NCBI RefSeq assembly: GCF_022539505.1
Contig: NC_061514.1
Coordinates: forward strand, 247,864,124 to 247,928,123
DNA: 64,000 nucleotides
From: Lolium rigidum
Taxonomy: Eukaryota > Streptophyta > Magnoliopsida > Poales > Poaceae
Direction: 5' to 3'
Shown: positions 10,819 through 22,390 of the stretch, one piece after another
How positions within the stretch are numbered: the stretch's first letter is position 1
Layout of the letters: each line of letters starts with the position of its first letter
Made by a program: the position numbers and the translations under genes
The notes under the pieces: generated by a model
What the model was told of the DNA's origin: nothing
The model's database searches: none
Seen by the model: the letters and a program-made list of their open reading frames with translations, nothing else

Positions 10819-11486
10819 CTAGGACCCTGCCCTTCTCTCCATTGTGCGAACTCTTGACATGGCCTCGGCCCTGAGGTCGTCGTAGAACTGTCGAATTTCC
10901 AGAAAATGTCGACAGTTCCTTAACAGGTGGCTGGATTTCTCTCGACCATCCTTCGGGTCGATGTAAGAGTGAAGATAGCACGGTGCCTCGAGCTGCTCCG
11001 TAGCCGATAGATACGGTGAGCGAGTGCGACCCTTGATCGATAGCGTGTCGTGGCATCCTCGTTCGAACTGATGGAGGTGAGTGGCTGTTCGTTCTTCCTC
11101 TTCGCGGTGCGAGTCCCTTCGTCTTTTCCTTCGCCCTGTCGCGACGTCGAAACTTCCTCGGTTGCTCTCTTGCATGTTCCTGGATGGAATTTTTAGGGTT
11201 GTCAATGGAGTGACACCTTCCGAAACTGAGGTCTTCGGGCTAGACGCGCCGGCCCTAGGGAGGCGAAGGAAGCCTCCGGAGTCGATGATGAAGTGGACAC
11301 CACCGAAAGTAGTATTCATGTCGCCAGACGACCCTACAGGGATCAGGTGCGGCGCTTTGGGGTGTGGCACGAACTCGAAGGGTCCGCAGCGGATTGAATC
11401 TCTTGGATCTGATGGCGTTGGTGACTCGAGTAAGAACGCCACAGATGTGATTGGTACTGCCGATGACTTGCCTGGTGCCGACAGGT
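10819..11486 (-). pseudogene. Gag remnant lacking the capsid domain
   Basis: Only about 220 codons lie between the primer-binding site and the protease. The end, with PCYLHSYIDPKDGREK and HLLRNCRHFLEIRQFYD, is the recognisable spacer after gag in grass Tat elements. The large capsid (retrotransposon gag) domain expected upstream is absent. The remaining N-terminal part is low in recognisable motifs. This looks like an internal deletion. Confidence 0.65.
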
Positions 11487-11504
11487 TTCCCACAGACGGC
11501 GCCA
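11487..11504 (-). other. Primer-binding site of the Tat element
   Basis: Two bases inside the 5' LTR the minus strand reads TGGCGCCGTCTGTGGGAA. The first nine bases suit the 3' end of a tRNA ending GACGGCGCCA (tRNA-Asp-like); the rest fits less well. Confidence 0.65.
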
Positions 11505-11506
11505 AT

Positions 11507-12047
11507 TGTCGAGGGTACTCCTCGGCAATGCCCTCCGATTGGGGCTTAGGGTTGATGGAATCCTGTAGGCTGACACGAGACATCGGTTCACAGACAAGCG
11601 GGGGGAGCGATTTACCCAGGTTCGGGCCCTCGATGAGGTAAAACCCTTACGTCATGCATGTCTGATCTTGTTTATGAAAATATTGGGTTACAATGGGGTG
11701 CCGAAGGGTTCGGCTGAGATCTCGTCGAGAGGCTAAGTGCTGCGGCGACCTAGCTCTAAACTTTTGGTGGCTAAGATTGCTATGATTGATCGTGTCCGTC
11801 GGCAGCCCCTCTCCTGGTCTTTATATAGGAGGTCAGGTCTCAAGAGGTCTAACCGAGTACGACTAGATTTACAGTAGTCCTAGTTCTAAACTTTCCTTGT
11901 TCGGCTCATTCCTTGTCTTGTCCGCCAAGGAATCTTCTGCTGCGCCATCCAAGTGGCCCGCCTTGCCTTCGAGTGACTTCAAGGGCCTTCAACTAGATTG
12001 TACAGGATAGGGCAATGTCGGTTACCCGAAGGGTAATACCCACGTCA
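11507..12047 (-). repeat. 5' LTR of the Tat gypsy element
   Basis: Direct repeat of 1201-1742 with about 14 mismatches and one indel by eye. It begins TGTCGAGGGTACTCC on the plus strand and is followed by the ACGTG duplication. It contains TTTATATAGG in both LTR copies, a possible TATA element read outward on either strand. Confidence 0.95.
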
Positions 12048-12052
12048 ACGTG

Positions 12053-13897
12053 TGTATTTATTAGAGGACATTCGATCTTGCGGTAAATCAAAACACTGTT
12101 TGCAACATTAAAAAATCTGAAAACTACGAATCTCTACGTTAACCTGGTTGGGGGGAGCTGCAGCCTACGCGGCGCATGAGGATGAAACTGACTGATTGAT
12201 TGGATCAACCGGTGGGTACATCTAAATCATTCCTTAGTGAATGGAATGGAATGAAATGAAGCCTTCTTTCAGCAATTTGCCCTGCATATGCCTGACCAGA
12301 GTAGAAAAGTTCTTGGGAGGCAGGAGACAACAACCGAAAAGACAAGTGATCACTTCATAACCTTGTCCCATCTGTGGATCCCCTGGAAAGCCAGGATCCA
12401 AAACAAATTTAGCAGTAACAAGCCCATCAAGGCACTATCGGCGTCCAAGCAGTAGTAGAATATTTGTCTTCCGACGAGACCTGATCAAACGGTCACACCA
12501 ATGCTCCTTGTTTTCCTTTTTCCAGCGTCACGGCTATTCCGATGCACTAACCGTCAGATTCAGAGAGCCGGCAGTTCAAGCTGGCACGTTGATCTGGTAA
12601 CCGTATTCGTGAGAAAATTAAGAATCATAAACTTGAATATTTGTATTCCCCTAGCGCAATCGAGATGCGCACACTTTATCAAATTGATGCTTATTTTGCC
12701 TACATAAACAAATATTCCACGAACTCTGGGCCTGCTTAAAATCAACTCAAAAAATATTTAAAGTGCCCCCTCCGCCGGTTCTTCAGCGACCACACAGGTG
12801 GGAAGAGTCAGAAGCTAGCTGACCTCTCAGGACGCTAAGGAACTTTTTTTTCTGGCTCCAAGTGTGGCATTTGGTGCCGGCTTACCTAGGTCCGGATGCG
12901 ATTCCCTCTGACAATACTTGTTTATCTCTTCTTCTCCCCACTGTACCTACCATCTCTCTCTATTAATCAGTTGACTTGCTTCTGATTAAGTGATTTGAGC
13001 AGTATGGACATTCCGATTAAAACAATGTGTACTCTTGCGAAAACGAATTTGGATGTTTGTATCTTCACATGATCAAAACTATAGTCCCACACTAACATTA
13101 ACATGATCTTCTCACCGAAGTTACTGAAGGAAAAAACAAAACAAACGAAGTGGTCAGGATAAAAGTAAAAGGGGATATGGCTATTTTTCTTTCAAATTCG
13201 TTCTGTCTGTGCTGTGATTCAGTGTTTCATCTTTTTTTCAGACGTAGATCATAGTTCTGGCACCATTGGAAATAACGCTCGTAGCTGTTAAACCGGCCTT
13301 GTTATGAACTTATGATGAAACCTGACAGACTGAAACTGGAATCATATGGATTTGTCATTTGCGGTACTTTCAGCCGGTCCTTCTCTTTCCAGCTCCTCCA
13401 TGGAGGGAAAAGCCATTAGTACATCCATTATTTGTTTCTTCAGGATTAAATCCATTATTTGTTTCTGTACTTCTGGCCACATGGAAGCGTATAATTAATT
13501 ACTTATACGTACTAGAAGTCGCACCAGCAGCTCCTAATTGGCCTTCACTTTTGGCAACCCATGACTTTGCCAAAATAGAAATCACAACCCAAGTTAGAAT
13601 TTTCAGTGCTCTCACTCTCTTCAAGGTGGAAAAGGAATGACAAGTTTACAATCCATATATTTGCTCTATTGATGATGTCATGCCGTCCTACGAGCAGAAC
13701 CTGCATTTTCTTCGCCTCATTCATGAGCATGGAAAATAATAAGCAGAAAAAATAAATATTGACATGGCCTGTCCAACTAATACTCCGGTGATCTCATCAA
13801 TAATGCCATTGAAAATGTGAGGCCAGAGGTAGAACCGGCCTTGCCTGCCTGCCTGCCCAGCTGCCCCGCCTGAGGCCTGCACTGTCCATGGCCTGTC
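12053..13897. other. Intergenic, no gene seen
   Basis: Mixed-composition DNA without convincing domains or splice patterns. Open frames here (for example 12501-12707 and 13359-13640) show no recognisable protein. It includes the upstream region of the small gene at 14034. Confidence 0.5.
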
Positions 13898-13904
13898 TAT
13901 ATAA
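13898..13904 (+). promoter_or_regulatory. TATA box of the small gene at 14034
   Basis: TATATAA preceded by TC and followed by a short leader. A start about 30 nt downstream (near 13930) would fall after the ATG at 13913, leaving the ATG at 14034 as the first in the message. Confidence 0.7.
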
Positions 13905-14033
13905 CAGAGGACATGGGCACACGTCCCAGGCCAGCTTCCAACACATACAGCTGCAAAGAAGAAGCTCGTATCGTACCAACATCACCACAAGAATACTCTC
14001 CTCTTCCCATCGTTCGCTCGTCCCTGCATCACC

Positions 14034-14336
14034 ATGCTGCTCATGAGGGCTGCGCCGATGGGCTACGCGAAGGTGGACAAGGTGGACGCCGAGGAAGCGC
14101 GCCACTTGAAGGCGCAGTTCCTGATCCACAAGGCGCTCGAGAAGAATGCGCCGATGAGGCGCCCGGCAGCGGCGGCATCGTCGAGAGGCGGCGGGTGCCG
14201 GGTCGTCAGGCCGTCGAGGATCGGCGTCCGGCTGAAGCGGCTCAGGATCGCCGTCCGGAGCATCAGGCTGCGCGTCTGCCGGGGCGTGCTCAAGCACATC
14301 AGGAACCTCAGGAGGCTCGGGTGTTCTCGGTCTTGA
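14034..14336 (+). CDS. Small basic protein of unknown function, 100 aa, intronless
   Basis: ATG in a CACCATG context, TGA at 14334-14336, and a TATA box 136 bp upstream. The N-terminal third contains DAEEARHLKAQFLIHKALEK, predicted helical. The C-terminal half is arginine-rich, with RIGVRLKRLRIAVRSI and CRGVLKHIRNLRRL, also helical and strongly basic. There is no signal peptide or membrane segment. Codon use is GC-rich as in many grass genes, in contrast to the AT-rich flanks. The basic helices could bind nucleic acid or acidic partners, but I do not recognise a named family. Promoter, clean frame and codon bias together make this a real gene. Confidence 0.7.
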   Translation: MLLMRAAPMGYAKVDKVDAEEARHLKAQFLIHKALEKNAPMRRPAAAASSRGGGCRVVRPSRIGVRLKRLRIAVRSIRLRVCRGVLKHIRNLRRLGCSRS

Positions 14337-15856
14337 ATCGTTCGATCTCTTCCTGCTGAAAGAGGTCTTATTCATGCCTTCGACACTCTGCGCAATGGCT
14401 AAGAACAGCATCTGCGCTTGAAGTCCCAAAGAAGATACATGCGTGTGTGCGTGCTTGTGTGTGGATGTATAACAGTAGTATGTAAACGGAGCAGATCGGC
14501 AATGCTTGCTCCTGTTTCAGGCTTATGTTTATGCCTTGCTTTTCCTCTGGAATCTGTTCTTGTTAGCACTGACAGTTGATGGAAATCTTCAGTTTTGTGT
14601 TAGGTCCATCAATATTGAATGAGATACTACTAATATCTTTGTGCCGCAGATGAGTCCTGGCTTCTGAATCGTAGTATGTTTCGAAAATAAGTTCTGAATA
14701 TAGATATTCTTTGTTTATTATCACTCTGCAAGATCTCTTAAACAAACGGCTACATCAATTCACGATTACCTTACCTACTACCTACTGGACGGGACATGTG
14801 TATCCCGGTAGCAGGGAAAAACGAAAAGAGAGTGATGCGGTGAAGAATTGTTAATGGTTTTTTCTAGATGGCATTGTTAATGGCTGATGAGAAAGTAGAA
14901 TTGGTGTCTAACTCACGCTGCCGTTTTATTCTCTGTCGAGAACGTCGTGTGCAACGGAACACGTGTCCCCATTCACGAAAATAAATCGTCAAATAAAATT
15001 GTGAAGCTGTTGGGGGCAACGCAGAAAATCAGCAGTTGTAGAGTTTAAACCCTTCGAAGGACAGATGGAATGAAACGCTCGACTTGAAGAAGAAAAATGT
15101 GCTTGAACTGAAAATGTTTCAGAGACGGTACCCTGACCGCATCAACCGCAGAAGGAAAATGGACGGATAGAAACTGTACTACAAATCATCATAAAGCTCA
15201 GTTGATGCATTGTTGACATATGGCAGCCATCAAGGTGACAATACAATTCAGAGGCTAGTTCACCCTCACGCTGAATTTATAAAATGTTAGGTGACATCAT
15301 AGGCGTCTTCCATCATTAAACAAAAAATGACCATCTACTCACAAACTGACACCAAAGGTCAACATTATTGTCAATATAAACTTTAGAAATACTTGCGGAA
15401 AAAAGAAGGATTTGAATTTGCTTGTCAAAGCAAAGAACTTTCTTTCATTCATTCATTATTATTGCTAATATTTTTAAGAGAGAAAGCGCCAAGGTTTACA
15501 TAGACAAAATAATCCTAATTCGTACTGAATGATTGAGGGTCATAGATATTGTACTCTTATGCGTTTAGGTGCAGCCCATGCCATTGCTCGCTTCAGCATG
15601 AGTTATGACTTATGACACTTGAAAGTTACGTCTTCTGTTTATTCATTCATTAGTTTCCTTAACTGATTTCGCTATGTGCATTCCCGTTGTCTCGGCTAGC
15701 TCGTGATGTTATGTTGTTATTGGAGAGACTGAATGTATTTGGCGTCATCCTAATGTTAAAATATTGCGTTTTATCGAAAAAGGTAGAGCCGATACAGTTT
15801 CGGCTTATATTTAGTGTTTCCTCTCCTTTCTTGAATTTGGGCGCGGCCTCTTGAAA
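14337..15856. other. 3' region of the small gene and spacer
   Basis: AT-rich DNA with no supported gene. The LINE poly(T) boundary begins at about 15857. Confidence 0.5.
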
Positions 15857-16047
15857 CTTTTTTTAACAAGGCAAAAGATGTACAATTTTTTTTTATTAAA
15901 TAAGGAGTTTAGATGTTTCAAACAAATATCTAGGAACAATCATACGGCTTCTACAATATCCTACTCTCTCGATATCGTATTACACACAAATTTGGCTCTG
16001 CCGATGCTCAACATTTTTGCCTCCTCTTTGATCTTTGCAATGATGAA
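15857..16047 (-). mobile_element. 3' end of the minus-strand LINE (left of the Copia insertion)
   Basis: On the minus strand, just outside the Copia LTR, the frame reads AKIKEEAKMLSIGRAKFV and then stops. A short 3' UTR follows, ending CTTTTGCCTTGTTAAAAAAA, a typical grass LINE tail. The peptide continues without loss from NERNARVFRNNAS at the other side of the Copia element (34412-34490), so both are one LINE. Confidence 0.8.
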
Positions 16048-16052
16048 CGTTG

Positions 16053-16228
16053 TGTGGACAGAGGTGAGGGCCTAACCCGAGGTAGAAGGAGGCTGCAGGG
16101 AGGAACTCTCTCTTCTTAGGGTTACAGAGATAGAAGCACCTTATATAGGTCAGGACTGAGGTGGGCCAGATGGGCCACAACAGAGAACAAGAAGACAGCC
16201 CAACAGATACACCAACAGTTATCCAACA
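16053..16228 (-). repeat. 3' LTR of the Copia element
   Basis: 176 bp, direct repeat of 34231-34406. On the minus strand it begins TGTTGGATAACTG and is preceded by the purine-rich TTGAGGGGAGTG (16229-16240), the polypurine tract. Confidence 0.92.
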
Positions 16229-16417
16229 CTCCCCTCAAGATGGGTGATAGATGTCAATCATCCCCATCTTGGCATATGCAAGATTACACTCCTTTGATTC
16301 TAGTCCTTTTGTTAAACAGTCTGCCACTTGTTGTCCTGATCTCACATAAGCCAATGAGATAATCCATGCATCAATCTTTTCTTTAATAAAGAATCTGTCT
16401 ATCTCCACATGTTTAGT

Positions 16418-16766
16418 TCACTCATGTTGGACGGGGTTGTTTGCTATGTTTATGGCAGACATATTATCACACCACACTTTCAAGCTTCCTTGCCTTAAAA
16501 TTTTCAGCTCTCTTAGAAGGTTTCGTACCCACAACATTTCACCCAGCCCCTGTGACATAGCTCTATACTCTGCTTCGGCTGTTGATTTCGAGACAACAGA
16601 TTGTTTCTTACTTCTCCATGACACCAAATTTCCTCCAACAAAGACACAATACCCTGAGGTGGATCTTCGATCATCTAAGCAGCTAGCCCAATCTGCATCA
16701 CAATATCCATCTACATTTAGGTGTCCATTGCTTTTAAACCACAATCCTTTTCCCCAAGTGCCCTTC
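16418..16766 (-). pseudogene. Copia RNase H domain (C-terminal part of pol)
   Basis: Contains GYCDADWASCLDDRRSTSGY, WRSKKQSVVSKSTAEAEYRA and VWCDNMSAINIANNPVQHE, the canonical copia RNase H motifs with the acidic residues present. The frame is cut at 16767 by the large LTR insertion. Its N-terminal continuation (YLK of the RT end) lies at 23145. Confidence 0.9.
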
Positions 16767-18516
16767 TGTGGTGACCCAGCGTACCACTGCATGGTGTAGT
16801 ACACAAGTCGTTGACATAACACAAGTGAAACACCGTTCCACTCATATTACATCCCTCAGAGTGGTACAACAGAAACATATGCGAGTCCAAGGTATGTCTA
16901 TAGAAGTACACACGAACTGTTTACATAAGATCAACACAGCCTCCTACTTTACAGTGAGGTAAACTTCAAATAAAGCTCCAGAAGAACGACTCATAGTATA
17001 TCTTATTGCTATCACTATCTCTAAAGATACTAGGCTTGCTATAGAATTCTACCTACTTAGGTGCTTGGATTAGGGAAAAGTTCCCTTCTATTACTAGTCT
17101 AAGCTTCCACTCTAACTGATGCAGAAGTTGACTCCATTGACTTCTTTGATTGGATTCTTCATCTTGTTGCAGTTGACTCCTTTGTCTTCGAGTTCCACGG
17201 TAGTTTCTCCTTTGGTGCCTTGATCTAAGAAAGGGGTTCAAATGGGAGGGAATGAGTACGAGCGTACTCAGCAAGTTCATATTAGGAAATAGGTGTATCA
17301 TGCACTAGCTACAGCCATAGACCAGAAAGTCTTAGGCCAATGCAAGTTTTCATAAACATTTCTTCAAAAGGTTTATTTTATTCTGAAAACTATGCCCGTC
17401 AGTCTTCACAGGTTGAACATAACTTCATGGAGTTCCTTTCCTGCCGTGTTCGTAGTTCCCTTCCTGGAACAGGGAGTGACAGCCACAATTTGATACACTC
17501 TGCAGAGGTGCGTTACTTTTCTCATAAGAGACCTTATCCTTGTTGCCAACCAGGCGTCGGCTTTCCCGTCCACACTTCCTTTGGTGTGAGGCCAGGTGTA
17601 AGATCCAAGCCCACACCGCCTTCGCCACGACCCTGCAAACCCACCCTTTTGTCCATCCGTACACCCCCGGTAGACATCTCCCGTTCATACGGCTTTACCC
17701 ACGGTGTACTATGGACAATCCATCATAGACGGTAGAGCCTCTCATCCACACGGATGGGGATTTTAAAGGATTTCCCAACCTACGGCAGTGTTCTCCCAAC
17801 ACCCCGCCAGGCCCTATCAAGTCCGTTGGCGTGCAGGAGGGAAAAGATACAGTTGGCTTCCCTAGAGCCATTATAGATCTTATGGTCAACGCGATATGTA
17901 CGGCGCTAGAATCACTGGACGGCATTGGTACTTAATCCTAGATTAATAAAACTCGTGCAATGGAACCTCCACCATATCAACACATACCATGGTTCCATTG
18001 CCCACCACATAGTCATATTCATAATTGTAAAATAATACTTTGCTTTTCAATGCATGAGTGATAAGTATAGTACCTTGCATATAGTTTGATACAAATAATC
18101 AAATGACATGAGCAAGCGATGAACTCGGCTTTCTTGACTGCAAGATTATGCAGGCAAAAGCTTCGATACGTGATAACTCCAAATGCTGAAATACCATCAT
18201 CGTCCGGTAAGGACAATGTTTAAAGAACTGGCAAAAAATGCTATAATGCATAGTATGATATGCAATCGCCATGAGCGTAACCTAACCTCGATGATTTAGG
18301 ATTGATGAGTTGTAAAGATTTCTTTAGGGTGTGTTGCACTTTTAGAATGATTCTCAAACAAGGTTATTATTAGGGTTGGTGATATTAATAGCATAAACAA
18401 GTAAGATAATGTATTATAACAAGCATACACATAAAGGATAGTAGTGGGATAAAATGTAAAGAACAGTTGTCAATTTTAAGTTCTACATGACATGGTTAAT
18501 GATTACTTATATTATA

Positions 18517-18633
18517 CTTCAAAAGAATAACTTTTGAAGAACATGTTAATTAAGAAATAGTAAGTATTTCAAATAAGGATTATTATTCTATGATTTGATT
18601 GATATTGGTACTCCAAAAGAATAACTTTTGAAG
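18517..18633. repeat. Two palindromic units inside the long LTR
   Basis: 18517-18539 has arms CTTCAAAAG and CTTTTGAAG around a 5-nt loop. 18611-18633 repeats it with one arm change and the same following AACATG. The copies are 94 bp apart. Confidence 0.8.
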
Positions 18634-21600
18634 AACATGATTGATAAAGAATAAAATCACTACAAGTAGGAGCTAAGTGCTTCTAGGGTTTACTATTGGA
18701 TTCATTTAGTTCATTATTAGGGACTAGTTGGGTTCTTAAGTAGGATTGACCTATATGTAGCAAGTATTAGCAGGTTTATTACTATGGTTGATTATGGTAT
18801 CATATCAAAGGATGATGGTCAAGGTGGTGCTATGAGTTAGGGTTTATTATAGCTTCTTATTTGTTTTACTAAGTAATCACTAATGGTTTCAAAGCTAGGT
18901 GGTTTATTATTTCCTAAATAGGGTTTAGTTGAATAGGAGCATATGATGAGAATTACTACACAAGATGGGTATTAGGGTTCATTACTATGGTTCTACTAGG
19001 GTTTGATGGTTGAGGTTGAATTCCATGGTGTGATATTAGGTTTGAGTATTAATGGTGCTAACATATAAACAAGTTAGGGTTTATACCTAGGTGGTACTAA
19101 TTGGATCATATAGATTTAATTAGACAAATAAAGACATGAAATGATGATCACATGTAAAGTGGTGTTGTTTTATTTTAGTAGATTATGATTATGCATGCAT
19201 TTGTTTCTAACTAGGGTTCTATAGGTATAGATGAAGCTTATATAATCATATGGCTAAACCCCTAGGGTTTTAGAATTGAAACTAATGTGGAATGATCACA
19301 TAAAATAATAGGATCAAATTTTTATTTATATTAGAACTAGGGTTTCTAATTATGATACAATCCTTAAAGTAATAATTAGTACTAGAATTAATGTGATTAA
19401 GTACTTGGCACAAAATTAATAATAGCCTTATCATTTAATTATTTTAAAAGGTTTAAGAATTAAGACAAATTTTTGTTATGGTTTAATTTCTAGAATTAGG
19501 GTTTTATAATTATGATTAGGTTTTAAAATAATAACTTGTTAATTAAAGAATGTTTAAGTTACAAAGTTTGAGTTATCAAAATAATATTAGTTGTTGGTAT
19601 TTTCTTGCTTTATTAATATTTAAAGAAATAGTAAATGGCAATTTGCAAATTAGGGTTTATGAATTACCACTAATATTTTAATTGATGAAAATATGATCAA
19701 GAAAATTAATCTTAACATTTTATTTACTTACTGAATAGATAATATTTAATTTTTAAACTTCACTAATTATTGAATTTAAATTGGATTTAAAACAAATGAA
19801 AAGGCATAATTAATAGAGTTAAAAATAAGTGAATTATTATTTTGACACACATTTTTATTTCATATTTTATTTGAATAGAGTTTATTTTTGTGAGCATTTT
19901 GATATATTATTTTTATTTTTCTGAGCTAAAATGAATTTTATATAATTTTGCAAAGTTTCAGTTATTTACTTGTTTTAAATTAAATAGAAATACTTTTTGC
20001 ACCGATCTGGATCTAACTCTGGCCACAGACAGGTGGGTCCTGTGGCCAACTCAGCTGCCACGCGGGCATGGACTGGTCAAGGCCGCAGGTGGGACCTATG
20101 GCCACGTCGGCCTCGCCGGTCAATCGACCGCCGACGGTCAGCGCACGACGGCGCCGCCGATTTACGGCCTCCCGAGGCGGACTACTAGGCTTTTCCGACT
20201 CCCCTCGAGCTACTGAACATGATGGTGGATTTGGTTTGGCGAGGGGATCACCGGAGCTAACTCCGGTGAGCTCTACCGCGGTGGCGACTCCGGCGAGATC
20301 TCGAATCGGGCGCTATGATTGGTGCTAGAGGGCAGTAAGAGGCTCCAGAGATGCGCAAGCTCACCCTGGTGCTTCCCAGGTAGTCGCCGGTGTCGATTGG
20401 AGACGGAATCGACCTCAACTTCGCCGATTCCGGCGATGTACTGCGGGAGAAGATCTTGAAATTGGCCGCACTCAGACCTCCCCTGGATGCTCGGCTTGAT
20501 CAGTTGAACGAAGACGTCGAGGCGCATCTCCTCGACCACCTCCTGAGCTCCGGGGTGACCTCCACCGTCGATTTCGTGCTCAACTCCGGCGGCAGTGAGT
20601 GGAAGAGATTGAGGGATAGAGAGGGCTAGAGGGGGAATGAAGGGGTGGCGAGATGCTAGGGTTTCCTGGCGGTGCTGCTGGTGGTTTTATAGCGCGAGGG
20701 AAGCTCCACAACGGCGACGCGGTGGCGGAGAAGGCCGGGATGCGTCGGTGAGTGGTTGAATGATTTGGGCACGAATCGGGACTCACAGGAGATAAGACGG
20801 ACGTGAAGACGCTTGTACGGGGTTCAGAGATCGTCTGCGACGTTCGGGGCGTGCTTATCCTCCACGAGGACGTGGCCACAGTGCTCGCCGGCGTGTCGTC
20901 TGCGAGGAAGAAGACGGAGCTTCTTTTCTTCCTCGCCGAAATGGTACGGGAGCGTGGGTCATTTTATTGATGGACTGGGCCTCGACGTGGGCTGGACTGC
21001 TGGGCTGCTGATGGATGGCCTCGTGGGCTGCTGCGGCTGCTGAGGTCCACCAGGTAAGCTTCCTCTCCTCTTCTCTTTTCTATTTCTGTTTTATAATTCT
21101 GTTTTTCTATTTTGTTATTTGAATTCAATTTTGAATTCTGTTTTGCTTTGCAGGTTCTAAAATATTTGAGTATCAAAATAATTTGGTAATATTGCTTACT
21201 GCATAGTGTTGCTTTTATAAATAAATATTTAGTTCATGATTAGACTAATATGTTGCGAGGTTTAATGAAAATAGACATGGAACTATGTTTTTATTTTAGT
21301 TCCCTTTTAATTTAGGAACTCAATGTATTCAGGTGATTTGAATTTTATAATCAATGCATGATGAACACATTATATTTTGGTAGTGTTAAACAATATTGAT
21401 TGTTCATATTATTTTAATTATGGCTAGATGTCAAAATAAATGGTAATAAGGATGGAATTGAATCATGATTTTATGTGGAGACTTATTTCTAAGGGTTTAA
21501 GAAAATGGTTGGCTTCACTCTATGTTAAATAATCTTGCTTAGCAAACTACTAACTTGAATTATTTAAAATAGATCCTAAGCTCATTATGGTTAATTCACT

Positions 21601-22205
21601 TACTAAGGTAGTTCTATTTTATAAAACATTATTTTACTTGGTTAACTAATCAAGTTCCTTGGAATAGAAAATAGAATGGGATATTGGTTCACTCTACTCC
21701 CTTAAATAGCACTTAAGCTTAGGTATATATGGCTTGGTTTATACTTGGGATACATGATACACAAGTGAGGACATATTATTTTATGTGGAGTGGATCCTAT
21801 GTGAAAGAGTTTAGGGTTTTAGTAGTGATCACCCAAGTGGTACACAATTAGGATTAGGAGAGCATAATCTTTGGTTATGTTTTATTTGACTAGGATTACT
21901 CCTCCTCACTTAGGTATAAGTCTTGTATCAAGGCAATGCTAGGTTTGTCTCAAGTGTTTGGATAGGCAAGGTTTAAATACAATAACATTACTACTCTACA
22001 CAAGGCATGAGGATTGGTTTGTTTAATTACTAGTGATTTACTTATCATTTCATGAGAAGAATGAGATCTATTGATCACATATATAAGTTTTAACTTATCA
22101 TCTAGATTTACAAGGTAAGATCATGCATTATACCTGATCAACTATTCCTCACTAATCTCTCTTTATTGTTCCTCTCATCACATTCACTTAGGTTCTTAGG
22201 GTTTA

Positions 22206-22390
22206 TGATCATTACCCAATTTGTAATGATCAAAGTATTAGCCTTATAACAATTCATTAGTGAATCATGGTTCTCTTCTCCAAGATCAAGTATTGGTCCA
22301 TATACTTGAGTGTGCACATATAGCTTGAGCTCTTTGGAATAGGTAAGGTTTTCTCTAGGGTTTATGATCATTACCAAGGTGTAATGATCA
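22206..22390. repeat. Second pair of palindromes inside the long LTR
   Basis: 22206-22232 and 22365-22390 each have perfect 10-bp arms TGATCATTAC and GTAATGATCA with loops of 7 and 6 nt. Both are preceded by AGGGTTTA. Arms are conserved while loops differ. Confidence 0.8.

Larger units (their letters stand above)
1201..12047 (-). mobile_element. Complete Ty3/gypsy LTR retrotransposon, Tat lineage
   Basis: The element is bounded by 542 bp and 541 bp direct LTRs and by the 5-bp target duplication ACGTG (1196-1200 and 12048-12052). The LTRs read TG...CA. Coding order on the minus strand is partial gag, protease, reverse transcriptase, RNase H, a second archaeal-type RNase H, then integrase, which is the gypsy order. 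The extra RNase H and the long stretch between integrase and the 3' LTR carrying an antisense ORF are typical of the Tat group (Grande, RIRE2 and Retand relatives). By eye the LTRs differ at about 14 positions plus one indel, about 2.6%. At a grass LTR rate of 1.3e-8 per site per year this suggests roughly one million years. The gag capsid region is missing and pol carries stops and frameshifts, so the copy is not autonomous. Confidence 0.95.

Noticed and set aside
11507..11583. Gag start codon inside the 5' LTR of the Tat element
   Set aside because: The frame runs through the LTR and primer-binding site and is open by chance; the true gag start cannot be fixed.
13913..14359. 148-codon open frame overlapping the small gene in another frame
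   Set aside because: Its ATG lies upstream of the likely transcription start set by the TATA box at 13898, and the peptide is low-complexity, as expected for a shadow of GC-rich coding DNA.
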